Shown here: positions 28,018 through 39,029 of the stretch, one piece after another
How positions within the stretch are numbered: the first letter of the stretch is position 1
Layout of the letters: the number at the start of each line of letters is the position of its first letter
From: Micropterus salmoides
Taxonomy: Eukaryota; Chordata; Actinopteri; Centrarchiformes; Centrarchidae
Reading direction: 5' to 3'
DNA: 64,000 bases
Assembly (NCBI RefSeq): GCF_014851395.1
Contig: NW_024040041.1
Span: 13,450,242 to 13,514,241 of the forward strand
Notes under the pieces: generated by a model
The model's database searches: none
Told to the model about the DNA's origin: nothing
What the model saw: only the letters and a program-made list of their open reading frames with translations
Made by a program: the position numbers and the translations under genes

Positions 28018-29804
28018 GATGACAGCCTTAGGTGAGATCCTGGGATACTTGTATATGGGAAGTTCTATTAAAAAAACAACTAATTTTACTGTTTTATAAG
28101 TCGCTATATCATTCAGTTTCTTTTTTTTCTCTTGTGTGAGCATGTGTGTGTGTGTGTAAGTCGTGACCAGTAGTCATCTGCGTATGCCAGAGAGGAAGGA
28201 TGAGGTCTCATATGGATTATCTCTGCAGCTTTGGTCTAGAAAAGAAAGATAGGCTTAACACTGTGCATATGCACAATTTCATATACACAGTCAAATATTT
28301 CTTCTGTTTCTAAAAGCTTTTTCATAAAGAAGAAATCCATTTAAATGTCATAAATACATTTCGGAAGGAGTCAAATTTGTTGACTCATTCCATCATGTCA
28401 TGTATTTCTGAGTGAATAAATAACTGTCTGGATAAAGCTTTCTCTTTTCACTTAATTAAACAAAAGAGAATACAACAGATGGGAGAAGTGGAGAAGGAAA
28501 AAGTCCAACGTTAGAAGGTTTGTGAATCTCAACCCACTCCTTATACTGTATACATAGACATATATATATATGTAAATATGTGGAAAAAATAAAAGCTATA
28601 GCTTGAAGTTCAGATTCTATATGAATATATTATTTTAAATAGATACAATTGCTTTTTGTTTATTAATGCAAGTTATCTGGTTATTTATAAATTGCTTGCA
28701 GCTCAGACTGATTATTTGCTGTATTTTCATTAAAGAATATACAACATCAGCCTATTATGCAAATATACATGCTATAATGAAATTAAAGGTTCTGTGCAAT
28801 TTCAGGAAATATTCTCAATCTACATGCAATGATCACATCTGAGGCTGAATTGTTTGTTCTATTGCATGAGAAGCCCACTGAAACAAATGAGCACACTACC
28901 AATTTGATGACACAAAAACAACAACCTCAGTGAAAATGAAAATAATTATAGATTTTATATATTTTTATTTAATAATAATTTCAAATATAGTGAATTTCTG
29001 TCTGTCTGTAGTATATAAAAACAGGATTTGCATTATCTGATCATCATGAGCAGGATGCCAGATAATGCCATGAAATTACTATATATCTTTTACATAAGAG
29101 TATTAATCCTGTTCATATACTGTATGTACACGAAAGAGTTCTTGAATTCACCACATAAAGTAAACTCACATTTCTCTTGCTATGTAAGTCACGGACCTGT
29201 GCAAAAAAAAAATCTCAGTGAAAGGGCCATTTTACTTAGAGTCATATCTTATTCATATTACATAGATGATGATAAATAGAAAGCATTTCAGAGTTACAGT
29301 ACCTAACAAGGGGTAGAAAAAGTTGAAAACCTGACATTTTAATGTGAGGCATTGCAATGCAACATAAAAAATCATCAAAAATTTTTGTTGAAATGTGTTG
29401 GTTATATACTGGTTGATTTTACAATTATCTTAATAAGATCAAAGTGGTGTCGGATTGATTTTTGTATTTTTGCATAGTTTTTGTTCGTTGTCTGTGTCCT
29501 TCCTGATACAGCTTCTTTTTCAAACATGCCGATGATCTTGTTGAAACTAAATAGGTATTATATTATATATTATATTATAGTAAAAAGGTTTAATTAAATT
29601 AAAATGCATAGACAGACAATTATGCATAGGCGATCAGAATTTTCAAGACTTTGATTTGATGATTTGAGCACAAAGTTTTGGGCAATTGAGGGTATTGTTT
29701 GTCAGTGAAACCAGTACTGTGAAAACATGAAATTCCACAAACATTATAATGCATATGTATAATACATTTAATCTCAGAGATGTATTTGAAATATATAAAA
29801 TACA
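28018..29804. other. upstream region of cabp5, no gene seen
   Basis: AT-rich spacer. A 5' untranslated exon of cabp5 may lie here (the coding exon stays open on its 5' side to about 28070, and a (TG)n run is at 28144-28158), but I cannot place one. No transposon ends or further exons recognised. Confidence 0.35.
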
Positions 29805-29806
29805 TA

Positions 29807-31885
29807 CAGTGGTGTGAAAAAGTGTTTGCGCCCTTTCTGAGATCTTAATTTTTTGCATGTTTGTCACACTAAAATGTTTCAGATCATCAAACAAATTGAA
29901 ATATTAGACAAAGATAACACACGTGAACAAAAAATGCAGTTTTTAAATAAAGGTTTTTTTATTAAGGGGAAAAAATCCAAACATATATGGCCCTGTGTGA
30001 AAAAGTGATTGTCCCCGTTGAAACATAAATCAACTGTGGTTTATCACATCTTTGGAAAGCTAATGCTGTGTTCCAGGTAACTCAGAACTGGGAAATTTCC
30101 AACCTCCAACTTGAAAAGATACTGTGGAACGCCACTTGAAGTCGGATTTCCTACTTGTGAACTCGGAGAAAAATATGTACCCCGACATCACGAGTAGCAG
30201 CTGAATTACGTCACAAAACAATGTCAGCACTCATGGAAGCATACATTGTAAATGGTAAACCATAAACTAAAAGGCAACAAAAAGTATATTTGCATGTATT
30301 TAAATGAAAATAATACATACAATCATATAGTAAAACCTGTTATGCATGTACATTGGTGTAGAAATATGTTATTATTAGGTAGCTGGCTACAGTAAAGAAT
30401 CTCATAAAGTCATCTTCTCTGCATAAATGTTATTGATAAAAATGCCCCAAAATTTGGAAGTGGCACCTACAACACTGCCTGACTTGAGGATTACCAACTG
30501 ATGTAGCTAGAGGGGTACACAATTAACCAGTAACGTCGGCTTTTTATGTCAGTTGTTTGCATCTAAACTGCCGTCCTTTTAATTAACATCTAAAACACTG
30601 CTGAGGGTGCAACTGTGTGTACACTTTGTCACGGTCAGCCATGGTTTTCGTTCACTTTTGGCATCATGCACCACCATGCACCTGGAATGATTTGATGTCA
30701 GAAGTTGGAAGTTTCAACTGGGAAATATCCCAGTTCCGACCGGTCTCGAAAGCGGCATGAGTTCAATTTCTCTAGCCACACCCAGGCCTGATTACGGCCA
30801 CACCTGTTCTCAATCCAAAAATCACTTACATAGGACCTGCCTGACAAAGTGAAGTAGACCAAAAGATCCTGAAAAAAACATCATGCAGCGATGCAAAGAA
30901 ATTCAGGAACAAATAAGAAACAGAGTAATTGAGATTTATCAGTCTGGAAAAGGTTATAAAGCCATTTCTAAAGCTTTAGGATTCCAGCCAACCACAGTGA
31001 GAGCCATTATCCATGAATGGCGAAAACATGGTACAGTGGTGAACCTTCCCAGGAGTGGCTGGCCAACTAAAATTACCCCAAGAGTGCAGTGACGACTCAT
31101 CCAAGAGGTCACAAGAAACCCCACAACAACATCCAAAGAACTGCAGGCTTCACTTGCCTCAGTTAAGGTCCGTATTCATGACTCCACCATAAGAAAGAGA
31201 CTGGGTGAAAATGGCCTGCATGGCAGAGTTCCAAGACAAAAACCACTGCCGAGCAAAAACAACAAAGGTTTGTCTCAGTTTTGCCAGAAAACATCTTGAT
31301 GATCCTCAAGACTTTTGGGCTGATCAGACAAAAACTTTCCGGGAGGTGTGTGTCCCATTACATCTGGCGTAAAAGTAACACAGCATTTCGGAAAAGGAAC
31401 ATCATACCAACAGTAAAATAGTCCGGCCATCTGTTCATGACCTCAAGCTGAAGCGCACTTGGGTTCTGCAGCAGGACAGTGATCCAAAACACACCAACAA
31501 GTCCACCTCTGAATGGCTTAAGAAAAACAAAAGGAGTTAAGGCTCAAACCCTCCAATGTGGCTGAATTATAACAATTCTGCAAAGATGAGTGGGCCAAAA
31601 TTCCTCCACAGCGCTGTAAAAGACTAATTTACAGTTATTGCAAATGCTTGATTGCAGTTGTTGCTGCTAAGGGTGGCCCAACCAGTTATTAGGTTCAGTG
31701 GGCAATTACTTTTTCACACAGGGCCATGCAGGTTTGAATTTTTTGCCCTTTAATAATAAAAACCTTCATTTAAAAACTGCATTTTGTGTTTACTTGTGTT
31801 ATCTTTGTCTGATATTTCAATTTGATTGATCTGAAACATTTCAGTGTGATAAACATGCAAAAAATGACACTTTTTCACACCACTG
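29807..31885 (+). mobile_element. Tc1-like DNA transposon, degraded, with a nested insert
   Basis: Ends CAGTGGTGTGAAAAAGTG and its inverted copy at 31868-31885, within longer imperfect terminal inverted repeats, flanked by TA on both sides (29805-29806, 31886-31887). A transposase N-terminus starts at 30883: helix-turn-helix with CKEIQEQIRNRVIEIYQSGK and a GRPR-like hook changed to PRSGWPTK. The later part is broken by stops and shifts, so it is inactive. At 2,079 bp it is longer than a usual Tc1 (1.3-1.6 kb) because about 0.7 kb has been inserted at about 30050-30755. Confidence 0.85.
30050..30755. mobile_element. non-autonomous element nested in the Tc1 copy
   Basis: Interrupts the Tc1 sequence between tatcacat and gagttcaa. 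Its two ends are partly inverted copies (cagaactgggaaatttccaa near the left end, gaaatatcccagttccgac near the right end). No coding capacity. The borders are approximate. Confidence 0.5.
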
Positions 31886-31957
31886 TAAAATATAAAATTT
31901 TTGTAATGTATAAAATATATTATACAAATACATTAGCCCCTCCCATACAAAGTCTCA

Positions 31958-31965
31958 ATGCAAAT
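31958..31965 (+). promoter_or_regulatory. Ig octamer upstream of VH1
   Basis: Perfect ATGCAAAT about 95 bp before the VH1 start codon, the standard place and orientation for the heavy-chain V promoter octamer bound by Oct factors. Confidence 0.75.
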
Positions 31966-32059
31966 CCAGAGTTTTCAGAGGGTATACTTCTGTCCTCCCA
32001 CTGACTTGCTGTCTTCTGTGTTAGTGTGAAGCAGCTGAGTTCACATCTTTAGTCTCAAG

Positions 32060-32521
32060 ATGTTGGACAAACTGTCTATTCTGCTGATAGCGCTCTGTCT
32101 GCCCTGTAAGTTGCTTCATACTGCAACGCCAATCAAAAAATTCTCACATTTAATGTTCTGGCATTTCTTCTCGTTCTCACTTGTCTCTTTTTACTTCTGG
32201 TTCTTTGACAGGTTTGAATGGCCAGGCTATGGAGTCCATTCCCTCCACTTCAGTTTTGAAAAAGCCTCAAGAAGCCCTCAGTCTTTCCTGCAGGGGAAGT
32301 GGATTTGATTTCAGTCAGTATGGAATGCACTGGATCAGACAGCCTTCAGGAAAAGCACTGGAATGGATGGGGCTTATTTACTATGATGCAAGTAAAACAG
32401 TGTATGCAAGCAGTGTGCAAGGACGGATAGAAATCACCAGAGACAATAGCAACAGCATGGTATATCTGACACTGTCCAACCTAAAGCCAGATGACTCTGC
32501 TCTGTATTACTGTGCCAGATC
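32060..32521 (+). CDS. ighv: VH1: heavy-chain variable segment, apparently intact
   Basis: The leader exon 32060-32105 (MLDKLSILLIALCLP) and V exon 32212-32521 are joined by a GT/AG intron in phase 1. The V frame is open and keeps the fold residues: first Cys in LSLSCRGSG, core Trp in MHWIRQPSGKALEW, and the YYCAR end with the second Cys. FR3 is GRIEITRDNSNSMVYLTLSN. An octamer lies upstream and a 23-spacer signal directly downstream. It can supply the antigen-binding V domain of the heavy chain after V(D)J joining. The recombination heptamer has one mismatch, so use may be reduced. It is the only VH of four in the window without a visible lesion. Confidence 0.88.
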
Positions 32522-32560
32522 CACACTGTTTAATGTGAGTGGAGAAGCTTTACAAAAACC
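32522..32560 (+). other. recombination signal (23 spacer) of VH1
   Basis: Heptamer CACACTG (consensus CACAGTG, one mismatch), spacer of exactly 23 bases, nonamer ACAAAAACC (consensus). It is the RAG1/RAG2 recognition site for joining. Confidence 0.88.
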
Positions 32561-32966
32561 TCAAACAAGTTAATTTTACAAACACCAATAGGGGGCAGGA
32601 GATACTAAAATATCAGAACAAACTAGTATGGCATACCTACACATACAGAAAAAAAAACACAATGTGAAAGCACCAGTGAGGTTGTGGTTTGTGCCTTCTG
32701 CTTGTTTTTGTTTTTGTTTTTACCAACATGTCCTTTTCTACAACAATATGTTGGTAATAATATTTCTTTCTTTTTTTAAGGCAGGGGTGAAGCAATTTAT
32801 GTTATACTTAGACAATTAAAAGAGGAAAGTATAATTGCCAAATAGCACACATTTAATGCATAATGGATAAAAAAAACAGGTGTTGAAAATTATACACATA
32901 GAAATTAGGCCTCATCCAGCATGAGGGAGAAAACAGTTGATGCTATGCGCTATTCAGGCATGCTTA

Positions 32967-35228
32967 CAGTTTTTTCTGAATGCTTAAGCGCTAATCGTGA
33001 TTCTTGTAGCACAATTTCTAAAACTATTAATATGTATAGCAAAACCACTCACTGAGTTTGCAAAACTAAAAGCACAAACACTGCTTTGCACTCAATTTGC
33101 AATTTTATAACACACACTTTGCAAAATTGTAGGCACAATTCACTGCACAACACTCTTTTTGCAGAACTTTAAACACAACTCACTGCTTACACTCAATTAC
33201 CAAATTTCCAACACACTCCTAGCAAAATTATACACATGTATGGCTATCATTAACACTATTTTGCCAACTGGCACACTTTCACATGTGAAAACTGTTTTAG
33301 ATAATTAGTTCACTTTGCAATCAGCCTAAGCACTATAAATAAGCCACAGGTAAGCTGTCTGTGTGGAGTACAATGGAAGGAGCAGTAAGAGTGAGAATCA
33401 GAGGAGGCCGAGGAGGCCGAGGAGGCAGAGGGAGAGGACGTGGGAGATTACGTGGAGGTGAAGAAGTTGGAGGAAGAGGACGTGGAGGTGAAGAAGTTGG
33501 AGGAAGAGGACGTGGAGTTGAAGAAGCGAGAGGGTTAGAGGAAGTTAGAGGAAGAGGACAAGGAGGAGCAAGAAGAGGACGAGGAGGGGAAAGAGGAAGG
33601 GTAAGAAGAGTAAGAAATAGAATAACTGATGACATCAGAGCTACAATAGTGGACCATGTCATCAACCATGGGATGACCCTGAGGGAAGCTGGCCAACGGG
33701 TTCAGCCTAATTTGAGCCGCTACACTGTGGCAAGCATCATTAGGACATTTCGAAATGAGAATCGGTAAGTACTTTGTAGCACTGCCATACTCTAATGAGA
33801 AACACAACAGTACCATACATGCAAAAATACTGAAATTGTTACTTTACAGAATTGCTAGACGTCCACATGTTGGGGGCAGAGGAAGAATGTTCACTCCAGA
33901 GCAAGAGACCCATATAGTGAACATGGTGATTGCCAATAATGCAATAAGACTGCGCGAAATACAGCAGCGCATAATTGATAATGACACCATCTTTCAAAAT
34001 ATACACAGTGTAAGCATTTCTGCACTAAGTCGTGTACTTGCGCGCCACAGAATAAGAATGAAGCAAATTTATAGAGTTCCTTTTGAGAGAAACACAAAAC
34101 GTGTAAAGCAACTGCGATATGACTATGTGCAGGTAAGCTATAGTGTCATTGGTTCTGAATTTGGAAGTGCATACTGTAGTGCTGTGCATGGGCCTGATGT
34201 GTTGCATTTGTTTTGTCTTGTCCAGAGAGTGATGGAACTAGAAGCAGATGCCATGGGACATGAGCTACTTTTTGTAGATGAGGCCGATTTTAACCTCAGT
34301 AAAACCAGGAGATGTGGCAGGAACATTATTGGACACCGTGCCATCATCAATGTCCCAGGACAATGTGGTGTGCAGCTATAAGCCAAAATGGTGTTGTTCA
34401 CCATCATGCAACCATAGGCCCATACAACACTGCACACATTATTGCATTCCTGGACACCTTACATGACATGCTCACTGTTCAGAGACCAGAGCAGACCCGA
34501 TATGTCATCATTTGGGACAATGTTAGTTTCCATAGGGCTGCTTTGGTCCGCAACTGGTTTACAGACCACCCATTCTTCATGGCACTCAACCTCCCTCCAT
34601 ACTCTCCATTCTTAAATCCCATCGAGGAGTTCTTCTCTGCCTGGCGTTGGAAAGTGTACGACCGCCATCCTCATCAACAGGTAGCCCTTTTACAGGCAAT
34701 GGAGGAGGCATGTGGAGATATTGACCAGGCATCATGTCAGGCCTGGATACGACATTCAAGGAGATATTTTCCCCGGTGCCTTGGACTGGAGGATATCGCA
34801 TGCGATGTGGACGAAATTTTGTGGCCGGACCCAGAAAGACGACATGATGTAGGCTGATTGTTTTTTTTTTTTGTGAAATTACTATTTTGTGTTCTGACTT
34901 TGTCTTGGTTTTGATGAGTGTGAATAAACACCAATACTTGAAGTTTGGATCCTTGTATGTTTACATGACACTAAAAGTATGACCTCAAATTGACATCTGT
35001 ACACAGAGAAAGCAAAAGCCAGATGTGTTTTGTATTCATACCATCAGTGTGTAGTTGGCACATTGTGTGCTTAGTAGATGATGGCTTGTGTTTACTGTTT
35101 GATACGAAAACACCATTTTTATCAAAATGTTTTGATAATTGGGTGAAAGGTTTTCTTATTTGTGTGTAGAGTTTTGCAAAAATAGCCAATAGTTACAAAA
35201 AATGTGCTTAAGCAATCAGAAAAAACTG
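32967..35228 (+). mobile_element. IS630/Tc1/mariner-type transposon with intron-containing transposase
   Basis: Terminal inverted repeats: left CAGTTTTTTCTGAATGCTTA and the matching inverted end before 35228, one mismatch in the first 23 bases, flanked by TA (32965-32966, 35229-35230). The subterminal part (33040-33240) is full of short repeats around tttgcaaaa. The transposase gene lies at 33373-34857. Length is 2,262 bp. Confidence 0.85.
33373..34857 (+). pseudogene. DDE transposase with Arg/Gly-rich N-terminus (small break)
   Basis: Predicted exons 33373-33764, 33850-34132 and 34226-34857 with GT/AG introns of 85 and 93 bp; junctions are in phase. Residues about 8-85 are an RG/GE-rich low-complexity tail, built in part from a 30-bp tandem repeat (33454-33520). 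A helix-turn-helix follows (RATIVDHVINHGMTLREAGQ) and a second DNA-binding segment (MFTPEQETHIVNMVIANNAI). The DDE core has LLFVDEADF, VIIWDNVSFHR and PPYSPFLNPIEEFF, with 35 residues between the second Asp and the Glu, so DD35E spacing. Near 34355-34375 the frame shifts: VPGQ runs into a stop, while the +1 frame continues CAAISQNGVV. It is otherwise nearly complete. N-terminal ATG chosen at 33373. Confidence 0.78.
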
Positions 35229-35622
35229 TAATTAAGGAAGACCAAGACCATTTCCTCCCTTATCCATTAAATCTGTTCTGTTTCTGCTTAGGGACAGGTT
35301 GATGTGAGAATAATGTCAGTATCACCAACCCTAACTGAAACCTTTCCTTTCCACAGCTAAGGAAATAAATATATTAACTATTTTAAATCATCCATGACAG
35401 TCAATCAAGGTCAGATTCCAGTCATCACCTGCCTGGTGATCTGTTATTTTGTTAGATGCTTTAGAATCTGTCAAAGAACGTGCAGTAAAGACTGTGGTGG
35501 ACTTTTAAATCACATCAAGTGACTGGAAAGTCAGTAATTATTAAAGAGAAAATTAATTCAATTCTTGACTACTTGAGCAATGACAGTTCATCTTCTCTGA
35601 CAACCTGTCAGTGTCCTTCTCT

Positions 35623-35630
35623 ATGCAAAG
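35623..35630 (+). promoter_or_regulatory. octamer-like site of VH2
   Basis: ATGCAAAG, one mismatch to the Ig octamer, about 97 bp before the VH2 leader. Confidence 0.5.
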
Positions 35631-35726
35631 TGAACTTCCTCACAGTCTGCTATAAAGACTTAATATCATGCTGTCAGTTGCAGCAGAAGAAGAGAAGCTC
35701 CCATCAGATCACCTTCAATACCAACC

Positions 35727-36175
35727 ATGTTCTCTGTAGCTCTGCTGCTGCTGCTGCTGCTGCTGGATCCTGTGAGTCTCACTGAGGCAGAGACACTGAC
35801 AGTATGATCACAGCACACTGACTGTTCACTGTTACATTACATTACACTGATTCAGCATTCAACATGTTTTCCTACACAGGTGTGAAGTGTGAACAGTTGA
35901 CACAGCCAGCCTCTGTGACTGTGCAGCCAGGTCAACGTCTGACCATCACCTGTCAGGTCTCTTATTCTGTTAGCAGCTACTTCACAGCTTGGATCAGACA
36001 GCCTGCAGGGAAAGGACTGGAATGGTTGGAAGCAGAGTTGGCTCCAGCACACATTACAAAGATTCACTAAAGAACAAGTTCAGTATCGACACAGACTTTT
36101 CCAGCAACACAGTGACTCTAAACGGACAGAATGTGCAGCCTGAAGACACTGCTGTGTATTAATGTGCCAGAGATC
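35727..36175 (+). pseudogene. ighv: VH2: heavy-chain variable pseudogene
   Basis: Leader exon 35727-35771 with eight CTG (Leu) codons and V exon 35880-36175. The V sequence is clear (QPASVTVQPGQRLTITCQVS, TAWIRQPAGKGLEW), but three faults are seen. The leader exon ends one base out of phase with the V exon. A frameshift occurs just after GLEW in FR2/CDR2. A stop TAA replaces the second Tyr of YYC (VY-stop-CAR). The 23-spacer signal is still good. It is a different VH family from VH1 and VH3 by its FR1 and FR3 sequence. Confidence 0.87.
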
Positions 36176-36214
36176 CACAATAACACAAACCATCAGGAGA
36201 CCTGAACAAAAACC
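36176..36214 (+). other. recombination signal (23 spacer) of VH2
   Basis: Heptamer CACAATA (two mismatches), 23-base spacer, consensus nonamer ACAAAAACC. Confidence 0.82.
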
Positions 36215-37257
36215 CCTCAGTGCCTGAACACTTGTAACATGAAGCCACCAGAAGAGGAGCCCTCAGACCACTAATGACTTCAACACCAGTTCACTGGTAA
36301 TAATAATAATATACAGTGGAGGCATTTTCCAAAAAGTATCTTCTCTGTTGGACTCACAATTTACATGTGAATTAATGACAACATTATTTTCATCCAACAA
36401 GAAATGAAACAAATAATTCTTTGACTCACCTTTTGTAAATGTGTAATATTAATAAAAAAGACCTTATATCAATGATAAACGCATTAATAAGCAATGTGAA
36501 TCTGTGCTCTTCAGCCTCTACTTATGGTCAGATTGACCTATTTGAATAAAATGTTAAAACTGAATTACTATTAAATAATATGTTTCAGATTTTTCTTCAG
36601 CGCAATGTGTAAATCACTTTATGGGACCTAAAGTGAGATTAAGATAAGAAACATAACGTCACCTCATGTTTTGGAAAAGTAACACTTTTGTGTCATAAAC
36701 ATTAAGCTGTATGTTTAAAGTTGTTGTTTGTTGGAGGAAACTCTGATAAACCTTAAACACAAAAATCAACTTTTGAAGACAATTCAAATTAAGCAAGTTT
36801 TTAAATTTAAATTTGCTTGATCACATTTAGGCATTGCAACATCTACACTATTATTTCCAACAAAAATAGTGTAGTCCAACAAACAAAAGGCCAAACTCTG
36901 TCCTTCCTGTTAGGATGAGTCAATGACAAACCTAGCTCCACTGTCACTTATCTGATTGCAGAGAGGATGACACAATGTTTTAGTTTTCACTGAACCTTTA
37001 GTTTTAACAGAGTTTATTTGTCTGATTGGACAATTTCCTTGTCTTGCCTGAAATATACTGAGGGGTTAAAAGTCTGAAATTTTGGGTGGTATTGTAAAAT
37101 GTAGTGTTCATCAATATGTTGCAGAATTACTTCTGAAACATGAAAGAGGGACTCTTTGGAAGAATGACTCATGTACAGCAAACATTCATCCACCAGTTTC
37201 ACCAAACAGTAACTGAGATCCAAGTCAAATCCAGTTCCTCCCTGTGAGGAAGAGTCA
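36215..37257. other. spacer between VH2 and VH3
   Basis: AT-rich. At about 36900-36980 a block resembling the VH3 5' flank (gagtcaatgacaaa ... gcagagaggatgacacaatg) is present without a V exon behind it, a probable promoter relic of a lost VH. Nothing else recognised. Confidence 0.4.
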
Positions 37258-37265
37258 ATGCAAAA
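37258..37265 (+). promoter_or_regulatory. octamer-like site of VH3
   Basis: ATGCAAAA, one mismatch to the octamer, about 80 bp before the VH3 leader. Confidence 0.5.
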
Positions 37266-37337
37266 CTCAGATGTCTTCCACCTCTACTTATCTGACTGCA
37301 GAGAGGATGACAGAGAACAGTGGACACACAGTTTAAC

Positions 37338-37777
37338 ATGATGGACTATAGGACAGGACTGCTGCTTTTAACTGTCTGCTGGGCAGGTGAAGATCTTCAT
37401 TGATCTTTATCTGACACATTATTATTTGTGCTGCTAATGTAAGGCATGACTTACATATCTTTTTTTTTTCTTAACAGGTGTTGATGGTCAGACTCTAACA
37501 GAATCTGACAGAATCTGAACCAGTGGTTAAAAGGCCAGATTGACCTGTACAGCCTCTGGATTCACATTCAGTGACTATATGGCCTAGGTCAGACAGGCTC
37601 CTGGAAAAGGACTGGAGTGGATCGCTTATATAGGCACATCTAGTTCTCCTATCTCTTACTCCCAGTCAGTCCAGGGTAGATTCACCATCTCCAGAGATGA
37701 CTCCAGCAGTAAGCTCTATCTGCAGATGAACAGTCTGAAGGCTGAGGACACAGCAGTGTATTACTGTGCCAGAGACA
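37338..37777 (+). pseudogene. ighv: VH3: heavy-chain variable pseudogene
   Basis: Leader exon 37338-37386 (MMDYRTGLLLLTVCWA) and V exon 37478-37777. A small duplication of gacagaatct in FR1 and a further loss after VVKRP shift the frame, and the conserved FR2 Trp codon is TAG. Downstream the frame reads cleanly (VRQAPGKGLEWIAYI, GRFTISRDDSSSKLYLQMNS, EDTAVYYCARD), so the lesions are few and probably recent. It resembles the common teleost VH group with GFTFSDY CDR1. Its promoter and leader are nearly duplicated at 41810-41958. Confidence 0.88.
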
Positions 37778-37816
37778 CACAGTGAGAGACAATAACAGGG
37801 GAATCATACAAAAACT
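37778..37816 (+). other. recombination signal (23 spacer) of VH3
   Basis: Consensus heptamer CACAGTG, 23-base spacer, nonamer ACAAAAACT (one mismatch). It is the best preserved signal of the three although its V exon is broken. Confidence 0.9.
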
Positions 37817-39029
37817 GCTTCCTCTATTTACCACCACCATTAGGAACACTCAGTTGTCTGAGTATCACTTGTTCTGCATTGCTAATTTTAATAAACAAGT
37901 ATATATGTATTTTATTTTAATTACCAAATTTCCTCTAACCAGGTATTAATAGAACATTAATATTATTGATATTACCATCTATTTCCACTATCACTGTGTT
38001 TGATCGTAGACTTACATTTTTATTGAAGTCAGTGTGTGAGGGACTGAGCAGGCAGGCATGAGGAGTCACAGGTAGATTTTCAAAAGACAAATTAAAGGAC
38101 AATTAAAGACAATATTCAAGAAGGTAGGCAACATTGGATTTCATATGGTTTGACTTTGTTCTGGCCCTCCATATAACGGCTTGGAAAGATTTGCTATAGC
38201 CTATAATAAAGATTTTACTGAAATCTACAGTATTTGTGTGTATAGAGTATCATTTATTAACCATACTATTTCAGAAGTTAGATGTTATGTTACAAACAAC
38301 TAAGACAGTTCCCAGAGATATCCCATTTTGTAACCATCAATATGATGAGAATCTTGTATATTTATCTCTTGCAACAAATAAGAATGTAACTTAGGCAGTG
38401 ACCAGCAGAAGTGGTACGAAATGAAGAGCCATTTGGGAGCCAAAAGAGCCGGCTCTTGGAAAGGAATGGAGCCATAACATCTGGCTCCTGTCAAAGAGCC
38501 ATGATTCCCATCACTAGTGCACTACGCAATTGCTGGCTGGCCGCTATGTGTCAATATTTGTGTTTGCTGATGGATGTGCAATGTGAATATAAAGTACATA
38601 AGGTCAAAAGGTCAACAAACTTAACAGGGAGAAAATATTAAGTGTAAACTATATGGAAAACTAAGTTGAGTGCAGGAGGGTTACTGATGTGTTTGAGTAA
38701 AATGATTCAAAGCAAAGGGAAAAATGTGTTGCGGGAAATGCTGAGTAATCAATTCAAATTAATAATTTATATTCTTGTTACTGCTACTGGCTGAGTTTTT
38801 GATCTGTCTACTTTTCCCCTGAGTTTTGTGTGACTGTTTGTGTTTGCGCTCTGTTCCTGTGAGTAGCTTTGAGTGTCCTATAGGCAGGCCCGCTGCCAGG
38901 GGCGGGGTGGCAGGGTACAGATGAACCCGGTCCAGGGGTGGCCCTTGCAAAGGTCTATGGTTGACCCTTAAATGGGATTAAGTACAACAATTTACTTACT
39001 GACCAATATCACTGACAGAACAATGTATA
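37817..39029. other. spacer with a hAT-like terminal fragment
   Basis: AT-rich. At about 38420-38520 the sequence aagagccggctcttgg and agagccatgattcccatcac resembles the end of a hAT transposon copy; no matching second end was seen. No D segment with 12-base signals was found. Confidence 0.35.

Noticed and set aside
28144..28158. Short TG run and other direct repeats as a CRISPR-like array
   Set aside because: Simple microsatellite in a vertebrate genome; no repeat-spacer pattern anywhere in the window.
33333..33665. Minus-strand Pro/Leu-rich 110-codon frame
   Set aside because: Complement of the Arg/Gly-rich transposase tail; low complexity.
37980..38010. CACTGTG heptamer as a possible D segment
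   Set aside because: No nonamer at 12 bases and no opposite signal nearby.
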